Shown: positions 1 through 10,300, numbered from the stretch's first letter. The stretch: 64,000 nt of DNA from Deltaproteobacteria bacterium (GCA_020848905.1 JADLHG010000045.1:372001-436000), one strand, 5' to 3'. Made by a program: numbers and translations. Notes: generated from the sequence alone by a model not told the origin.

Positions 1-1188
1 AGCGGCAACGACCCCGACGGGCGCTTCGACGAGAAGGACCTCGCGATCTGGGAGCAGAAGATGACGAGCTGGTCGAGCGGGCGCGTCTTCGACCGCTACG
101 ACCTGAACGGAGACGGCTATACCGTGCCCGACGAGCACCCCGAGGCCTTCGATCTCGACGGCTCGGGGCCGCCGTTCCCCGCGGTGGGGGAGGTGGCCTA
201 TATCGCCGAGGGGGCGCGTGTCACGCTGGACGAGGGGCAGGTCGAGGACCTCGAGGTGCTCTGCTACTACGCCTACTCGTCGATCTATCAGGGCGACGCC
301 GACCGTCGCAAGGCGCTCCTCGGCACGCGCTGCAAGCTGCCCACGGTGCGTATCGCGCCGAGGCAGACCACCGTCCGGGCCAAGCTGGACGTGCTGCTCG
401 AGGCGATCGTCGAGAACGGCAATGCGGCCGATCTGCGCTGGTCGGCTGATGGCGGAACGTTGCGGGCGCAGGACGGCTCGACCACCGCGACGTGGACGGC
501 GCCCGACGTAGACGACAAGGTGTTCTCGGTGAAGGTCTGGCTCACCTCGCGGCCGCGCCGGCCGGCGGTGGCCTCGATCCGCGTGACCCGCTGTCCGCCG
601 CCACCCACGTGCGCGCCTCCCGACGACCCGATCGTGAGCTGCAAGCTCCGAGACGAGTGCAACAAGAAGGATATCGTCTGCGACTGCAAGCCGGAACGAG
701 GCAAGACCGAGCCCCGCTCGTGCAACCCGGTGACCTTTCGCTGCGAGCCCAAGCCGCCCTGCAACCACGCCTGTCCGACGGTGAACGCGACGGGCTGCGA
801 CGGCACGTACCTCAGCCTCTGCGAGGCGGACGAGAACGGCTGCCGGCGCTGGAAGCACCTCGAGAGCTGCGCACGCCCCTATTATCCTCCACAGGGGGGA
901 GCTGGACTGACGAACAACCGCTTCTGCTACCCGGGCCACGGGCCGGTGAACGGCTATCCCGCCGACTACCTCGTCAGCGCGCCCCGGTGCGCCTGCAGGG
1001 CGGAGTACCACCTTCAGGATCCCTGCTTCTCGAACAAGACGGGCTGGGTCTGCTGGAGGGACATCCACTCGACGTCCCCCAATCCCTATGCCTGGAAGCT
1101 CTGCGCGATGGACCCCGTCGGAGCCTGCGCCATCGTCACCCACGACGGTCCGGGCGGCCTTGCGAGCTGCACGCCGCCGTATCCGTAG
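1..1188 (+). CDS. Secreted EF-hand/dockerin-like, Cys-rich protein (5' partial)
   Basis: The frame is already open at base 1 and the first ATG is only at base 61, inside a Ca-loop region, so the true start lies outside the window. The visible part opens with dockerin/EF-hand-like calcium loops (GNDPDGRFDEKDL, then DLNGDGYTVPDE). An Ig-like beta domain follows at about residues 115-195, then a Cys-dense carboxyl half with many CxxxC spacings and a Pro/Cys linker. No membrane segment or sorting tail is seen at the end. The composition fits a secreted or surface structural protein; no enzymatic motif was recognised. It stops 53 bp before the deacetylase gene, which has its own ribosome binding site. 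Confidence 0.7.
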   Translation, partial: SGNDPDGRFDEKDLAIWEQKMTSWSSGRVFDRYDLNGDGYTVPDEHPEAFDLDGSGPPFPAVGEVAYIAEGARVTLDEGQVEDLEVLCYYAYSSIYQGDADRRKALLGTRCKLPTVRIAPRQTTVRAKLDVLLEAIVENGNAADLRWSADGGTLRAQDGSTTATWTAPDVDDKVFSVKVWLTSRPRRPAVASIRVTRCPPPPTCAPPDDPIVSCKLRDECNKKDIVCDCKPERGKTEPRSCNPVTFRCEPKPPCNHACPTVNATGCDGTYLSLCEADENGCRRWKHLESCARPYYPPQGGAGLTNNRFCYPGHGPVNGYPADYLVSAPRCACRAEYHLQDPCFSNKTGWVCWRDIHSTSPNPYAWKLCAMDPVGACAIVTHDGPGGLASCTPPYP

Positions 1189-1241
1189 GAAGGTGTCCGA
1201 CGTTCGCGCGCGCTTGAGCGCAGCTACCCTGGAGGCTACCG

Positions 1242-2525
1242 ATGCGTTGGCGCTGGTTCACTGTGTTTGGCTCCGCGATGCTGGCCGGCTTCGCCGCTCC
1301 TGCGAGCGCCGAGCCCGGCGACACGCAGGTCCTCACCTGGCCCGACGGCGCACGCGCGGCGGTGAGCGTCACCATGGACGACGGCTACGCGAACCAGTGG
1401 CGCTATATGGCGCCGCTCCTGGCCTCGCGCGGCTACCGCGGGACCTTCTTTCTCATTACGAGCTGGATGGACGCGGAGAACCTCTGGCCCGCCTGGCAGG
1501 CCGTTGCCGCGGCGGGGCACGAGATCGGCTCGCACACCGTGAATCACGTGGGCCTGACCGAGCTCGACGCGGCGAAGGTGAAGGAGGAGCTCGAGACCTC
1601 CCGCGCGCGCATCCAGAAGGTGATCGGGCCTGAGCACGGGAGGACCTTCGGCTTTCCCTTCTCGAAGTCCTCGGCCGCGACGGCCTTGGCCGTGGAGCAG
1701 GCGGGCTACGAGGCCGCGCGGACCGGCGGGGAGAAGACGAATCCCGATACACCTCAAACCATGTTTCTCGTGCAGTCCAGGCATCCGCTGGCGGCCACGC
1801 CGCTCGCCGAGATGAACGGCTGGGTGGACGAGGTGAAGAAGTCCGGCGGCTGGCTGGTCGTCGGCGTCCACGGGGTCGTCGACGCGGTCCAGCGCTATCC
1901 CGCGAGCCACGAGGGCTGGGAGCCGGTTCCCCTCGAGCGGTACGTGGCCTTCGTGGATCACCTGGCGGCGGCGGGGAGCGCGCTCTGGGTCGCGCCCTTC
2001 GGGGAGGCGGCGCGGTACGTGCGGGCCCGCACCGGGGCCGGCGTGAAGGTCCTCGAGCGCGGGCCCCGGCAGTTCGTGCTGGAGTTCGTGGCTCCGGCCG
2101 CGAGTCCTCCGCTGTCCCTGCGCACCGAGTTGCCCGAGACCTGGGCCGAGGTGAACGTCACGGGGCTCGGACCCGCTCTCGTCGTGCTGTCCGCGCCCGC
2201 GAACGCCGAGGGGAAGCGTTTCGTGACCTACCGCGCCCGGCCTCCGGCGACAGTCACGATCTGGGCCGCGGCCGTGCCGGTAGCGTCGCAGGCCGATGCA
2301 GGGCCCGACGCGCGTCCCACGGATCGGCCGATGACCGTACGCCGCGACGCCGGGCCGGATGGTGGCGAGGCGGTGGCCCCGAGGTCGGGATGCGAGGTGG
2401 GCGGGCGAGGAACGAGCTTCGGCTCGTCGGGCTGGAACCCGTGGCTTGCGGTTTTGCTGGGCTGGGGGAGCTGGAGGAGAAGGGCCCGCCGCGCCGGGCG
2501 GGCCGCCAGGAACGCGGAGAGCTAG
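1242..2525 (+). CDS. Polysaccharide deacetylase (CE4/NodB family), surface-anchored
   Basis: Predicted to remove acetyl groups from an extracellular or wall polysaccharide. A signal peptide covers about residues 1-23 (cut near ASA-EP). The NodB domain has motif 1 TMDDGY (D46, D47) and motif 2 SHTVNH (H98, H102), the expected acid and metal ligands. The region after about residue 230 is a separate beta-rich domain. The end carries SGC, a short hydrophobic stretch and an Arg-rich tail, resembling a MYXO-CTERM anchor. GGAGG lies 7 nt before the ATG. The stop overlaps that of the convergent beta-helix gene in the tetramer CTAG. The polysaccharide substrate cannot be told from sequence. Confidence 0.85.
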   Translation: MRWRWFTVFGSAMLAGFAAPASAEPGDTQVLTWPDGARAAVSVTMDDGYANQWRYMAPLLASRGYRGTFFLITSWMDAENLWPAWQAVAAAGHEIGSHTVNHVGLTELDAAKVKEELETSRARIQKVIGPEHGRTFGFPFSKSSAATALAVEQAGYEAARTGGEKTNPDTPQTMFLVQSRHPLAATPLAEMNGWVDEVKKSGGWLVVGVHGVVDAVQRYPASHEGWEPVPLERYVAFVDHLAAAGSALWVAPFGEAARYVRARTGAGVKVLERGPRQFVLEFVAPAASPPLSLRTELPETWAEVNVTGLGPALVVLSAPANAEGKRFVTYRARPPATVTIWAAAVPVASQADAGPDARPTDRPMTVRRDAGPDGGEAVAPRSGCEVGGRGTSFGSSGWNPWLAVLLGWGSWRRRARRAGRAARNAES

Positions 2526-4306
2526 CGCCCGTTCCGGCGCCGGCCGCGCAGCAGTAGCGCCAGCGCGAGCAGGCCGAGCATAGAGCCGATCGAGGCCGAG
2601 TCCTCGCCCACGCGGCAGCTGCAGCCGCCGCTCGAGGTGGTGCCCTTGTCGCCGCCGATGCTGCCGTCGCCCGCGGGCGCCGCGCTGTCCTTCGCCGCCG
2701 CGCCGTCGGCCGTGGGCGCCGCACCGTCGGTCTTGACGCCGCCGTCGGTCTTGGCCGCGCCGTCGGTCTTGGCCGCACCGTCGGTCTTGGCCGCGCCGTC
2801 GGTCTTCACCGCACCGTCGGTCTTGGCCGCGCCGTCGGTCTTGATGCCGCCGTCGGTCTTGACCGCGCCGTCGGTCTTGACTGCTCCGTCGGTCTTCACC
2901 GCGCCATCCACCTTCACGCCCGCGTCGGCCGTCGCGGCGCCGGAGGCCTCGTGCGCGCCGATGTCGTAGGCCGCGCCCTGCGGCCGCGCCGTGCCGAAGT
3001 AGTCGGTGGTGACCTGCGTGACGGCCGTGCCCTTGTCGCGGCAGGGCGAGCCTGCGGCGATCTGGAAGCTCGTCGCCGCGGCGGCTGCGTCGCCGGAGTT
3101 CACGAGGAGGCAATCCGTCGTCACGTCCGAGCTCTGCGCGATCGGTGCCACGGGGGCGGTGGCGCCGCCGTACCAGGCGTTGTGGGAGAAGGCGATGCCG
3201 GTGCTCGGCGTGCCGACGTCGATCATGTCGCCGGCCGACTGCATGACGAGGTTATTGCGGAAGAACGCCCCCGCATGGGCGCCGCCGTCCAGGATGACGC
3301 CGTGCTGCTGTCCGAGCACGAAGGTGTTGTTGGCGATCACGGTGTTCTTCATGCCCGCGCCCGTGCCCCCGGCGAGCCACGTGAAGGAGAGCCCGCAGTT
3401 GCGCACCAGGTTGTTGGTCACCTGATGACCGGTGGAGGTGGCGCTGTCCTCGAAGGCGATGCCGTTCGGCCGGAACCCGGCCGAGTCGAAACCGGCGCCG
3501 GTGGTGCAGTAGACCCGGTTCCGGGCCACGTTAGCCGTCGAGGACTCCATGATGTAGACGTTGTCCACGAAGTTGTCGCGGATGGTGTTGTTCTGCACCA
3601 GCGCGCCGCTGCTCTCGGCCACGAAGACGCCCGTGTGGTGGTTCGTATAGATCGTGTTGCCGGTGACCTGGACGTTGTTGGCCAGGTAGACCACGACCGC
3701 GTGGCTGGGCGTGGAGGTGGAGGTGTGGCCGCTGTTCACCAGCACGTTGGAGTAGATCTGCGAGTCCTGCAGCCAGCCGCTCGTGATCGACGTACCCGAG
3801 CCATCGAACTCCACGCCGCTCCGGTCGTTGTCGTGAACCTTGCAGTTGACGATCTTCACGTTGCTCGCGTCGGAGATCCGCAGCCCCGTGCCGTTGGAGT
3901 GCCGGATCTCGATCCCCTGGAGCGTGACGTGATCGGTCGTGATGGCGACCAGCGCCTCGCCCGAGGTGGCCGGCCGCGGCGAGCCTCCCCCCCGTGAGCC
4001 CTGGATGATCACCGTGGCCCCGCTGGCCGCGCGGATGATGGCCGGCTGGGACGGGTTTCCGCCGTGGTCGACGTTCAGCTGCTCGTCGTAGACGCCGGCT
4101 CCGATCTCCAGGATCTCGCCCGGGGCGAGCTCCCCTTCGCCGCGTGAGATGGTCGCGAAGGGGGCCGCGGCCGTGCCGTCGCCGGTCGTGTCGTTGCCGC
4201 TCTTGGAAACGTAGATGGTTGCCGTCTGGGCCTGGGCCAGCCCGGGCGCGAGCGCCGCGAGAGCCAGGGCCAACGTCAGGGGCACGTTGCGCGCAATTCG
4301 TCTCAT
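2522..4306 (-). CDS. Right-handed beta-helix surface protein with KTDGA repeats and MYXO-CTERM-like tail
   Basis: Signal peptide at residues 1-27 (AQA-QT). Residues about 30-400 form parallel beta-helix repeats with many NN-T-I/V and N-x-V-x-G-N steps typical of pectate-lyase-like or NosD-like folds. A DYFGTARP...YDIGAHE block near residue 440 matches the choice-of-anchor Q region seen at the end of such helices. Then come 11 hexapeptide units (K-T/V-D-G-A/G-x), an Ala/Asp linker, CSC, a hydrophobic segment and RGRRRNGR, a MYXO-CTERM-type end. GGGGAG precedes the ATG. Likely exposed on the cell surface and perhaps glycan-binding or -cleaving; no lyase catalytic residues could be assigned. Confidence 0.8.
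   Translation of the reverse strand: MRRIARNVPLTLALALAALAPGLAQAQTATIYVSKSGNDTTGDGTAAAPFATISRGEGELAPGEILEIGAGVYDEQLNVDHGGNPSQPAIIRAASGATVIIQGSRGGGSPRPATSGEALVAITTDHVTLQGIEIRHSNGTGLRISDASNVKIVNCKVHDNDRSGVEFDGSGTSITSGWLQDSQIYSNVLVNSGHTSTSTPSHAVVVYLANNVQVTGNTIYTNHHTGVFVAESSGALVQNNTIRDNFVDNVYIMESSTANVARNRVYCTTGAGFDSAGFRPNGIAFEDSATSTGHQVTNNLVRNCGLSFTWLAGGTGAGMKNTVIANNTFVLGQQHGVILDGGAHAGAFFRNNLVMQSAGDMIDVGTPSTGIAFSHNAWYGGATAPVAPIAQSSDVTTDCLLVNSGDAAAAATSFQIAAGSPCRDKGTAVTQVTTDYFGTARPQGAAYDIGAHEASGAATADAGVKVDGAVKTDGAVKTDGAVKTDGGIKTDGAAKTDGAVKTDGAAKTDGAAKTDGAAKTDGGVKTDGAAPTADGAAAKDSAAPAGDGSIGGDKGTTSSGGCSCRVGEDSASIGSMLGLLALALLLRGRRRNGR
2722..2919 (-). repeat. In-frame 18-bp tandem repeat (KTDGAx, 11 units)
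   Basis: Eleven near-identical 18-bp units with the core CCGTCGGTCTTG on the plus strand encode KTDGAV, KTDGAA and KTDGGI hexapeptides between the beta-helix and the membrane anchor. They probably act as a flexible, charged wall-spanning stalk. The DNA-level similarity makes copy-number change by slippage likely. Confidence 0.9.
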
Positions 4307-4468
4307 GGTTTCTCCCCTTGCTCCGTAGTGGGTTAAGGGCGGGATGATAGCTCAGTCGGCCGCGCGCGAAAGGGCAAAAGTGGGAGGGCGCAAGGGAGCC
4401 GCGTGCGCCCCTCTCGCTCCGCGCAAAGCTCGCTACCCGAATGGCATAGGGGTTAGGGTAGAGGCATC

Positions 4469-6043
4469 GTGGGGCCGCAAGAGAACGACCGCATTCGAGA
4501 GCTCGTCGTGAGCCGGCTTCGGGCCCGGTATCGCGAGCGTGGGGAGCAGGGGGAGGACCTCCGGCCGCCCCTCGAGGACGCGCTTTATCACGAGCGACGA
4601 CGGCTTCGGCAGTTCCGGCGCAAGGGACGCAGCATACGTGCCGAGCAGGCGTTTCTCGGCGACCTGGGTCACCGACTGAAGGACGTCGCGCCGCAGGAGC
4701 GCGTCGGCCTCGTCGGCGAGCTCGTCCAGCACTACGCGAATCAGGTGACGGGCCATTTCAGCGAGCCCGTCTACCGGGTGGCGACCGGCTTCGTCCCGCG
4801 CGCGGTGGCCGTGCTGGCGCATGCGACCCACCCCGCGGCCTTGCTCGAGGGGAACGCCCTTCGCGAGGGTCTCGCAGGGCAGCTCCGCGTGCAGGGCCAG
4901 CTCGAGCACTTTCACGCGCTGCGGGAGCGCGGCACGCTGGTCGTGGTGCCGACGCACCTCTCGAACCTGGACCCGCTCCTCATGGGGTATCTCTTCTCGC
5001 AGATGGGTCTGCCGCCGCTGCTCTACGGCGCGAGCGCGCACCTCTTCTCGAACCCGCTCATCTCCCTCTTCATGCACAACCTGGGGGCCTACAAGGTGGA
5101 CCGCCTGCGGCAGGCGGCGCTCTATAAAGAGGTGCTCAAGGAGTTCGCCACCTGCTCGCTCGAGCTCGGGTGCCACAACATCTTCTTCCCCGGCGGCACG
5201 CGAAGCCGGAGCGGCGTGGTCGAACAGCACCTCAAAAAGGGGCTGCTCGGAACGGCCGTGAGGGCCTACGTCGGGAACCTGCAGGCGGGGCGACCGCAGC
5301 CCAACCTCTACGTCGTGCCCTGCACGCTCTCCTATCGCCTGGTTCTCGAGGCGGAGACGCTGATCGAGGATCACCTGAAGGAGGTCGGCCAGTCGCGCTA
5401 CATCATCGACGACGACGAGTTCACGAAGCCCTCACGGTTGCTGGCGTACCTCTCGCACCTCGTGGCGCTCGGAGACCGCGCCATCATCCACTTCTGCCCG
5501 CCGCTCGACGTCTTCGGGAATCCGGTGGATCGCGAGGGGCGCAGCCTGGACGCGCACGGTCGCGTGATCGACCCGCGCCGCTTCGTCCTGCGCGACGGCC
5601 ACCCCGTCTACGACGAGCAGCGCGATCGCGAGTACACGAACGAACTCGGGGACGCCGTGGCGCGCGCGTATCGGCGCTACACGGTGGTCACCGCCACGCA
5701 GGTCGTGGCCCACGCGATCTTCGCGCTCCTCGAGGAGCGCAACCCGGGGCTGGACCTCTACCGGCTGCTCCACACGGGGGGGGAAGCGCCGTCCTTCGAG
5801 CTCGCCGACGTGCTGGCGCGGCTGGAGCGGGCGCTCGCGGCGCTACGCGCCCGGACCGACGGGCCGCTGCTCGACGAGGACGTCGGCTCCCTGGGCGCGG
5901 AGGCCCTGCTCGAGGAGGCGCTGAAGCGCTACGGCGTCTACCACAGCCACCCCGCGGCGGAGCGGCGCGGGGACCGCGTGTTCCACACGGACCGCAAGCT
6001 CCTCCTTTATTACCGGAACCGGCTTCAGGGGTACGGGGCGTAG
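4469..6043 (+). CDS. Glycerol-3-phosphate/lysophospholipid acyltransferase (PlsB-like)
   Basis: Predicted membrane-associated acyltransferase of phospholipid synthesis. Block I is PTHLSNLDP (H163, D168, the HX4D catalytic pair). Block III is FPGGTRSRSG (residues 240-249), where most relatives have Glu in place of the second Gly. A basic helical amino part (1-130) and a long carboxyl part after about residue 330 frame the domain, as in PlsB-type rather than PlsC-type enzymes, though 524 aa is shorter than E. coli PlsB. The start is GTG. It stands alone, between two minus-strand genes. Acyl donor and exact acceptor are unknown. Confidence 0.8.
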   Translation: MGPQENDRIRELVVSRLRARYRERGEQGEDLRPPLEDALYHERRRLRQFRRKGRSIRAEQAFLGDLGHRLKDVAPQERVGLVGELVQHYANQVTGHFSEPVYRVATGFVPRAVAVLAHATHPAALLEGNALREGLAGQLRVQGQLEHFHALRERGTLVVVPTHLSNLDPLLMGYLFSQMGLPPLLYGASAHLFSNPLISLFMHNLGAYKVDRLRQAALYKEVLKEFATCSLELGCHNIFFPGGTRSRSGVVEQHLKKGLLGTAVRAYVGNLQAGRPQPNLYVVPCTLSYRLVLEAETLIEDHLKEVGQSRYIIDDDEFTKPSRLLAYLSHLVALGDRAIIHFCPPLDVFGNPVDREGRSLDAHGRVIDPRRFVLRDGHPVYDEQRDREYTNELGDAVARAYRRYTVVTATQVVAHAIFALLEERNPGLDLYRLLHTGGEAPSFELADVLARLERALAALRARTDGPLLDEDVGSLGAEALLEEALKRYGVYHSHPAAERRGDRVFHTDRKLLLYYRNRLQGYGA

Positions 6044-6087
6044 GGGGCTTGGGTGAAGGAGGCGGGGAGGGTGAGGGGGGCCGTGAT

Positions 6088-7116
6088 CTAGCCGCCGCAC
6101 TCCGCCGGGAAGGTCAGCGAGTTGGTGCCGCCCGGGGCGGGGCAGAGGTCCGCGAAGTGGTTCGGGAAGCTGCCGTTGTGGGCCACGGCGTAGAGGATGT
6201 TGACCCCTGGGCCCGCCGTGACGTAGCGGCCGTTCACATTGAAGAGGGCCGAGCAGGGGACCGACCCGCCGAAGGGGACCAGGTCCGTCCCGTTGCGGCT
6301 CATGATGTAGTCGGGCGCGTTGGTGTAGGTCGCGCCGTTGCACGAGTAGTTGAAGGTCGCGTCGCTGCTGGTCTTGTTCGTGATGGTGCAGGTCGTGGCG
6401 CCCTGCGGCACCTTCACCACCCAGGTCTGGCCGCCCCAGGTGAAGACGATCATGCCGTAGGAGCAGAGGAAGGCCTTGCTCGTCGGGGTGGTCGAGCTGC
6501 CGGTGCCGGTGCCGGTGCCGGTGCCGGTCCCGGAGCCGGTCCCGGAGCCGTTCTTGCCGTTGCCCGTTCCGGAGCCGTTGCTCCCGGTGCCGCTCCCGCT
6601 CCCCGAGGTACCCGTCCCGCCCGTGCCGGTCCCAGTGCCGCCCGTGCCCGTGCTCCCGCCTGCCGCACCCGGGGCGCCAGCGAGCGGGCCGCTGCCTTCG
6701 CACGTGATCTTCATTTCCTGCACGTTGCAGGTCCAGCTGCCGCCGCCCGGAGGCACGTCGCCGCCGTTGGTCGTGCAGGTGGTCTTCGCCCCGTCGGTCG
6801 TGCAGGTCCAGCCGGCGCCGCCCGTGGCCACGCCCTGCTTCACGCAGGACACGTCGCTTCCGGAATGCGTGCAGGTCCAGCCCTCCTGGCCGTCCGGTGT
6901 CCCGCCGATCTGGCTCACGCACTTGCGTGCGGCATTCGGCATCACCTCGCAGGTCCAGAGCTCGTCGTTCGAGGTGCAGGTGATGCCGCCCGCCCGGTCG
7001 GGGCTCCCCGTGCAGTGATAGCTCGCGCCCTGGGCGTCCGTGCCGTCCTCCGAGATGGCGCCCGCGGGGGCGCACGCGGCGAGAGCGAGAACGGTGAGCA
7101 GGCTGCTACGTTTCAT
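6088..7116 (-). CDS. Repeat-containing Cys-rich lipoprotein
   Basis: The start is placed at the ATG giving MKRSSLLTVLALAACAP, a compact lipoprotein signal with lipobox LAAC; an in-frame ATG nine codons upstream would only add a polar leader. The mature protein has about five short W-T-C...T-C units (for example GWTCTHSGSDVSC), a Gly/Thr/Ser linker of GTG repeats, then a carboxyl domain with three to four more Cys and a strand-rich pattern. No known family was recognised. It is divergent from valS, with a 232-bp intergenic region between them. Probably an outer-membrane or periplasmic lipoprotein stabilised by disulfides. Confidence 0.7.
   Translation of the reverse strand: MKRSSLLTVLALAACAPAGAISEDGTDAQGASYHCTGSPDRAGGITCTSNDELWTCEVMPNAARKCVSQIGGTPDGQEGWTCTHSGSDVSCVKQGVATGGAGWTCTTDGAKTTCTTNGGDVPPGGGSWTCNVQEMKITCEGSGPLAGAPGAAGGSTGTGGTGTGTGGTGTSGSGSGTGSNGSGTGNGKNGSGTGSGTGTGTGTGTGSSTTPTSKAFLCSYGMIVFTWGGQTWVVKVPQGATTCTITNKTSSDATFNYSCNGATYTNAPDYIMSRNGTDLVPFGGSVPCSALFNVNGRYVTAGPGVNILYAVAHNGSFPNHFADLCPAPGGTNSLTFPAECGG
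6505..6660 (-). repeat. GTG/GSG low-complexity linker repeat
   Basis: A run of imperfect 6-bp units (CCGGTG and variants on the plus strand) codes for the Gly-Thr/Gly-Ser linker of the lipoprotein. It is a simple coding repeat that separates the WTC-repeat region from the carboxyl domain. Confidence 0.8.
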
Positions 7117-7295
7117 CACGGTCGAGGCCTCCAGGCGGTTCATGCGGAGGTCAACTGCACCTTTCGCGCCAGCCCCGGCGGCGCATTCCGCTGCGCAACA
7201 CGCTGTAATAGCTTCGCATTAATAGCTGTCAGAAACTGCGCGGGCAGGTCTTGCCGACGGTCTGCGCCACGAATGGCGTGACCGCGCCACGCCAC

Positions 7296-7332
7296 GCCGC
7301 GAGCGGGCAGCCTTGCCTTCGCGCGGCTTTTT
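7296..7332 (+). terminator. Terminator-like hairpin in the valS leader
   Basis: GCCGCG (7296-7301) can pair with CGCGGC (7322-7327). A nested GGCA/TGCC stem lies inside the loop and TTTTT follows directly (7328-7332). It ends 16 nt before the valS ATG. No plus-strand gene ends just upstream, so a role as a leader attenuator is more likely than as a simple end-of-operon terminator. No T-box elements were found. Confidence 0.45.
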
Positions 7333-7348
7333 GTAGACGCTCCCGGCC

Positions 7349-10300
7349 ATGAACGACGATCAGATCCTCTCCAAGACCTATGAGGCCGCTCCGATCGAGC
7401 GGGCCACCTACGAGCTCTGGCTGAAGGCGGGCGCGTTTCACGCCGTGCCCGACGGCCGACCGGCCGACCGCCGCTACGTGATCATGATGCCGCTGCCCAA
7501 CGTGACGGGGGCGCTGCACATGGGGCACGCGATGGACAACGTGATGCAGGATCTGCTCATCCGCTGGCACCGGATGCGTGGGGACAACGCGCTCTGGATG
7601 CCGGGGACCGACCACGCGGGCATCGCGACCCAGGCCGTCGTCGAGAAGCGGCTCAAGGAGCTCGAGGGACTGACGCGCCACGACCTCGGGCGCGAGAAGC
7701 TCGTGGAGCGCATCTGGCAGTGGAAGGACCAGTACCAGGCGCGCATCATCGCGCAGCAGCAGCGCATGGGGTGCAGCTGCGATTGGCAGCGCCAGCGCTT
7801 CACCATGGATGCGGTCTGCGCCCGCGCCGTGCGCCACGCCTTCCTGCGCATGTTCGAGGACGGACTCATCTTTCGCGGCAAGCGGCTGGTCAACTGGGAC
7901 ATCTTCCTGCAGACCAGCATCTCCGACGACGAGGTCTATCACGAGAAGGTGGCGGGGCACTTCTGGCACCTACGCTACCCGATCCTCGACGCGCGCCCCG
8001 GTGAGCCCACACACGTCGTGGTGGCGACCACGCGCCCCGAGACGATGCTCGGCGACACGGCGGTGGCGGTGCATCCGGACCCGCGGGCGGCGCTGGCTGA
8101 GCAGCGGCGCGCGCTGCAGGCCGAGCTGGAGCGCGCGACCGAGCGGGACCGCGGCGCTCTCCACGCCGAGCTGGCGGAGCTCATCGAGCGCGAGCGCCTG
8201 CTCCTGCCGCACCTCGAGCAGCTTCGCGACCTCGCCCTCGCCGGCCGCAAGGTGCTCCTGCCGCTGCTCGATCGGCCGATTCCGCTCATCTGCGACGCGT
8301 GGGCCAAGCCGGAGCTCGGCTCGGGCTGCGTGAAGATCACCCCCGCCCACGACCCGAACGACTACCAGGTCTGGACGCGCCACCGCGAGCGCGTGGAGAT
8401 CCTGAACGTCTTGAACCCGGACGGCACGCTGAACGCGGCGGCGGGGCCGTACGCGGGGCTCGACCGCTACGCAGCGCGCCAGAAGGTCGTCTCGGACCTG
8501 GACGCGCTCGGTCTCCTCGAGAAGGTCGAGGAGCGCGAGCTGGAGGTCGGGCACAGCGACCGGAGCAAGACGCCCATCGAGCCGTACCTCTCGGACCAGT
8601 GGTTCATCCACATGGCCGACGTGGAGGGCGGGGTGGTGATGGGACGCGGCACGCCCAAGGAGCACCGCGCGGCGGGCCTCGTGCAGGCGGCGATGGACGC
8701 CGTCAGCGACGGTCGGGTGAAGGTTCACCCCGAGCGCTACACGAAGACCTACCTCGACTGGCTCGCGGAGAAGCGCGACTGGCCCATCAGTCGGCAGCTC
8801 TGGTGGGGGCACCGCATCCCCGTCTGGTCGCGAAGCGGCGCCTACGCGACGCTCGAGCTGGACGCGCTCGCCCCCCTGTTCGGCGCGGCCGCGGCGGTGC
8901 GGCTCGACCGGCTCGAGCGCGGCACGAGCGCGCTCCTGTCGGGGGCGAAGCCGCCCGAGACCCCGGGGCCGGAGGAGCTCTGCCGCGTGGACGTGTGCCT
9001 GCTCACCGACGACCCGGCGCAGGTGGCGCTCCTCGCGCGGCTCGGCTACGAACAGGACCCGGACGTGCTGGACACCTGGTTCTCGTCGGCGCTCTGGCCC
9101 TTCTCGACGCTCGGCTGGCCCGACCCGGCCACGGCGCAGGTGGAGCCGGGGCAGGGGAGTCTCGGCGCGGCCGAGGGGCGGGACGACTGCTTGACCTACT
9201 TCTACCCCGGGTCCTGCCTCGTCACCGGGCGCGACATCATCACGCTCTGGGTGGCGCGCATGGTGGTAGCGGGCTTCTACACCCTCGGCGACGTGCCGTT
9301 CCGCGACGTGTTCATCCACGCCAACATCCTCGACGGGAAGGGCGAGCGGATGAGCAAGTCCAAGGGGAACGGCATCGACCCCGTGGACATCATCGAGCGC
9401 TATGGCACGGACGCGATGCGCTACGTGCTCTGCGACATGCAGACGGGGACCCAGGACATCCGGCTGCCGGTGATGGCCCTCTGCCCGCGCTGCGGACACG
9501 CGAACGACCTTGGCGCGACTGCGCACGGACGCAGTATCTTCACCTATCTGTGCGGAAAGCCGCCCGGGGGAAAGCCCCGCGCCGGGGCCTGCGGCGAGGA
9601 GTTCGACGTCCTCGGCAGCATGCCCGACGTGCCCTCGGCCACCCTGATCTCCGAGCGCTTCGAGATCGGGCGCGCCTTCTGCACCAAGCTCTGGAACTCG
9701 GCGCGCTTCGCCCTGATGAACCTCGCCGACGTTCCGCGCGGCGAGCTCGGCGCGCTGCCCCTCGAGCTCGAGGATCGCTGGATCCTCGACGGTCTGAACC
9801 AAGCGATCCGCGCGGTGCACCTGGCGCTCGAGGAGTACAACCCGAGCGCGGCCCTGAACGCCGCGCGCGACTTCTTCTGGTCGTCGCTCTGCGACTGGTA
9901 CCTGGAGCTCGTCAAGCCGCGCCTGGCCGAGGGGAGCGGGGAGACCGGCGTCGTGGCGCGTCAGGTGCTCGCGTTCTGTCTCGACCGCGTGCTGCGGCTC
10001 CTCCATCCCTTCATTCCGTTCATCACCGAGCACCTCTGGCAGCGCTTGCTCGAGCGCGCCCCCTGGCTCGCCGACGGAGCGCCGCGGCCGGAAGGCGCGG
10101 GACCGCAGCTCATCCTGGCTCCCTGGCCCGAGCCGGTGCCGGCCTTCGACGACGCGTCGCTGCGCGCCACCTTCGCCGACCTGCAGGAGATCACGCGGTC
10201 GATTCGCGAGGTGCGAGCTGCGGCGGGAGTGACGCCGCGCCAGCCTCTGCGCGTCACCTTCGTGGCCCCGCCGGCTCGCCTCGAGGCGGTCCTCTCGCAG

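Noticed and set aside
4341-4375. tRNA-like D-arm sequence (TAGCTCAGTCGG)
   Set aside because: No anticodon stem, T-arm or acceptor pairing follows, so it is a chance match.
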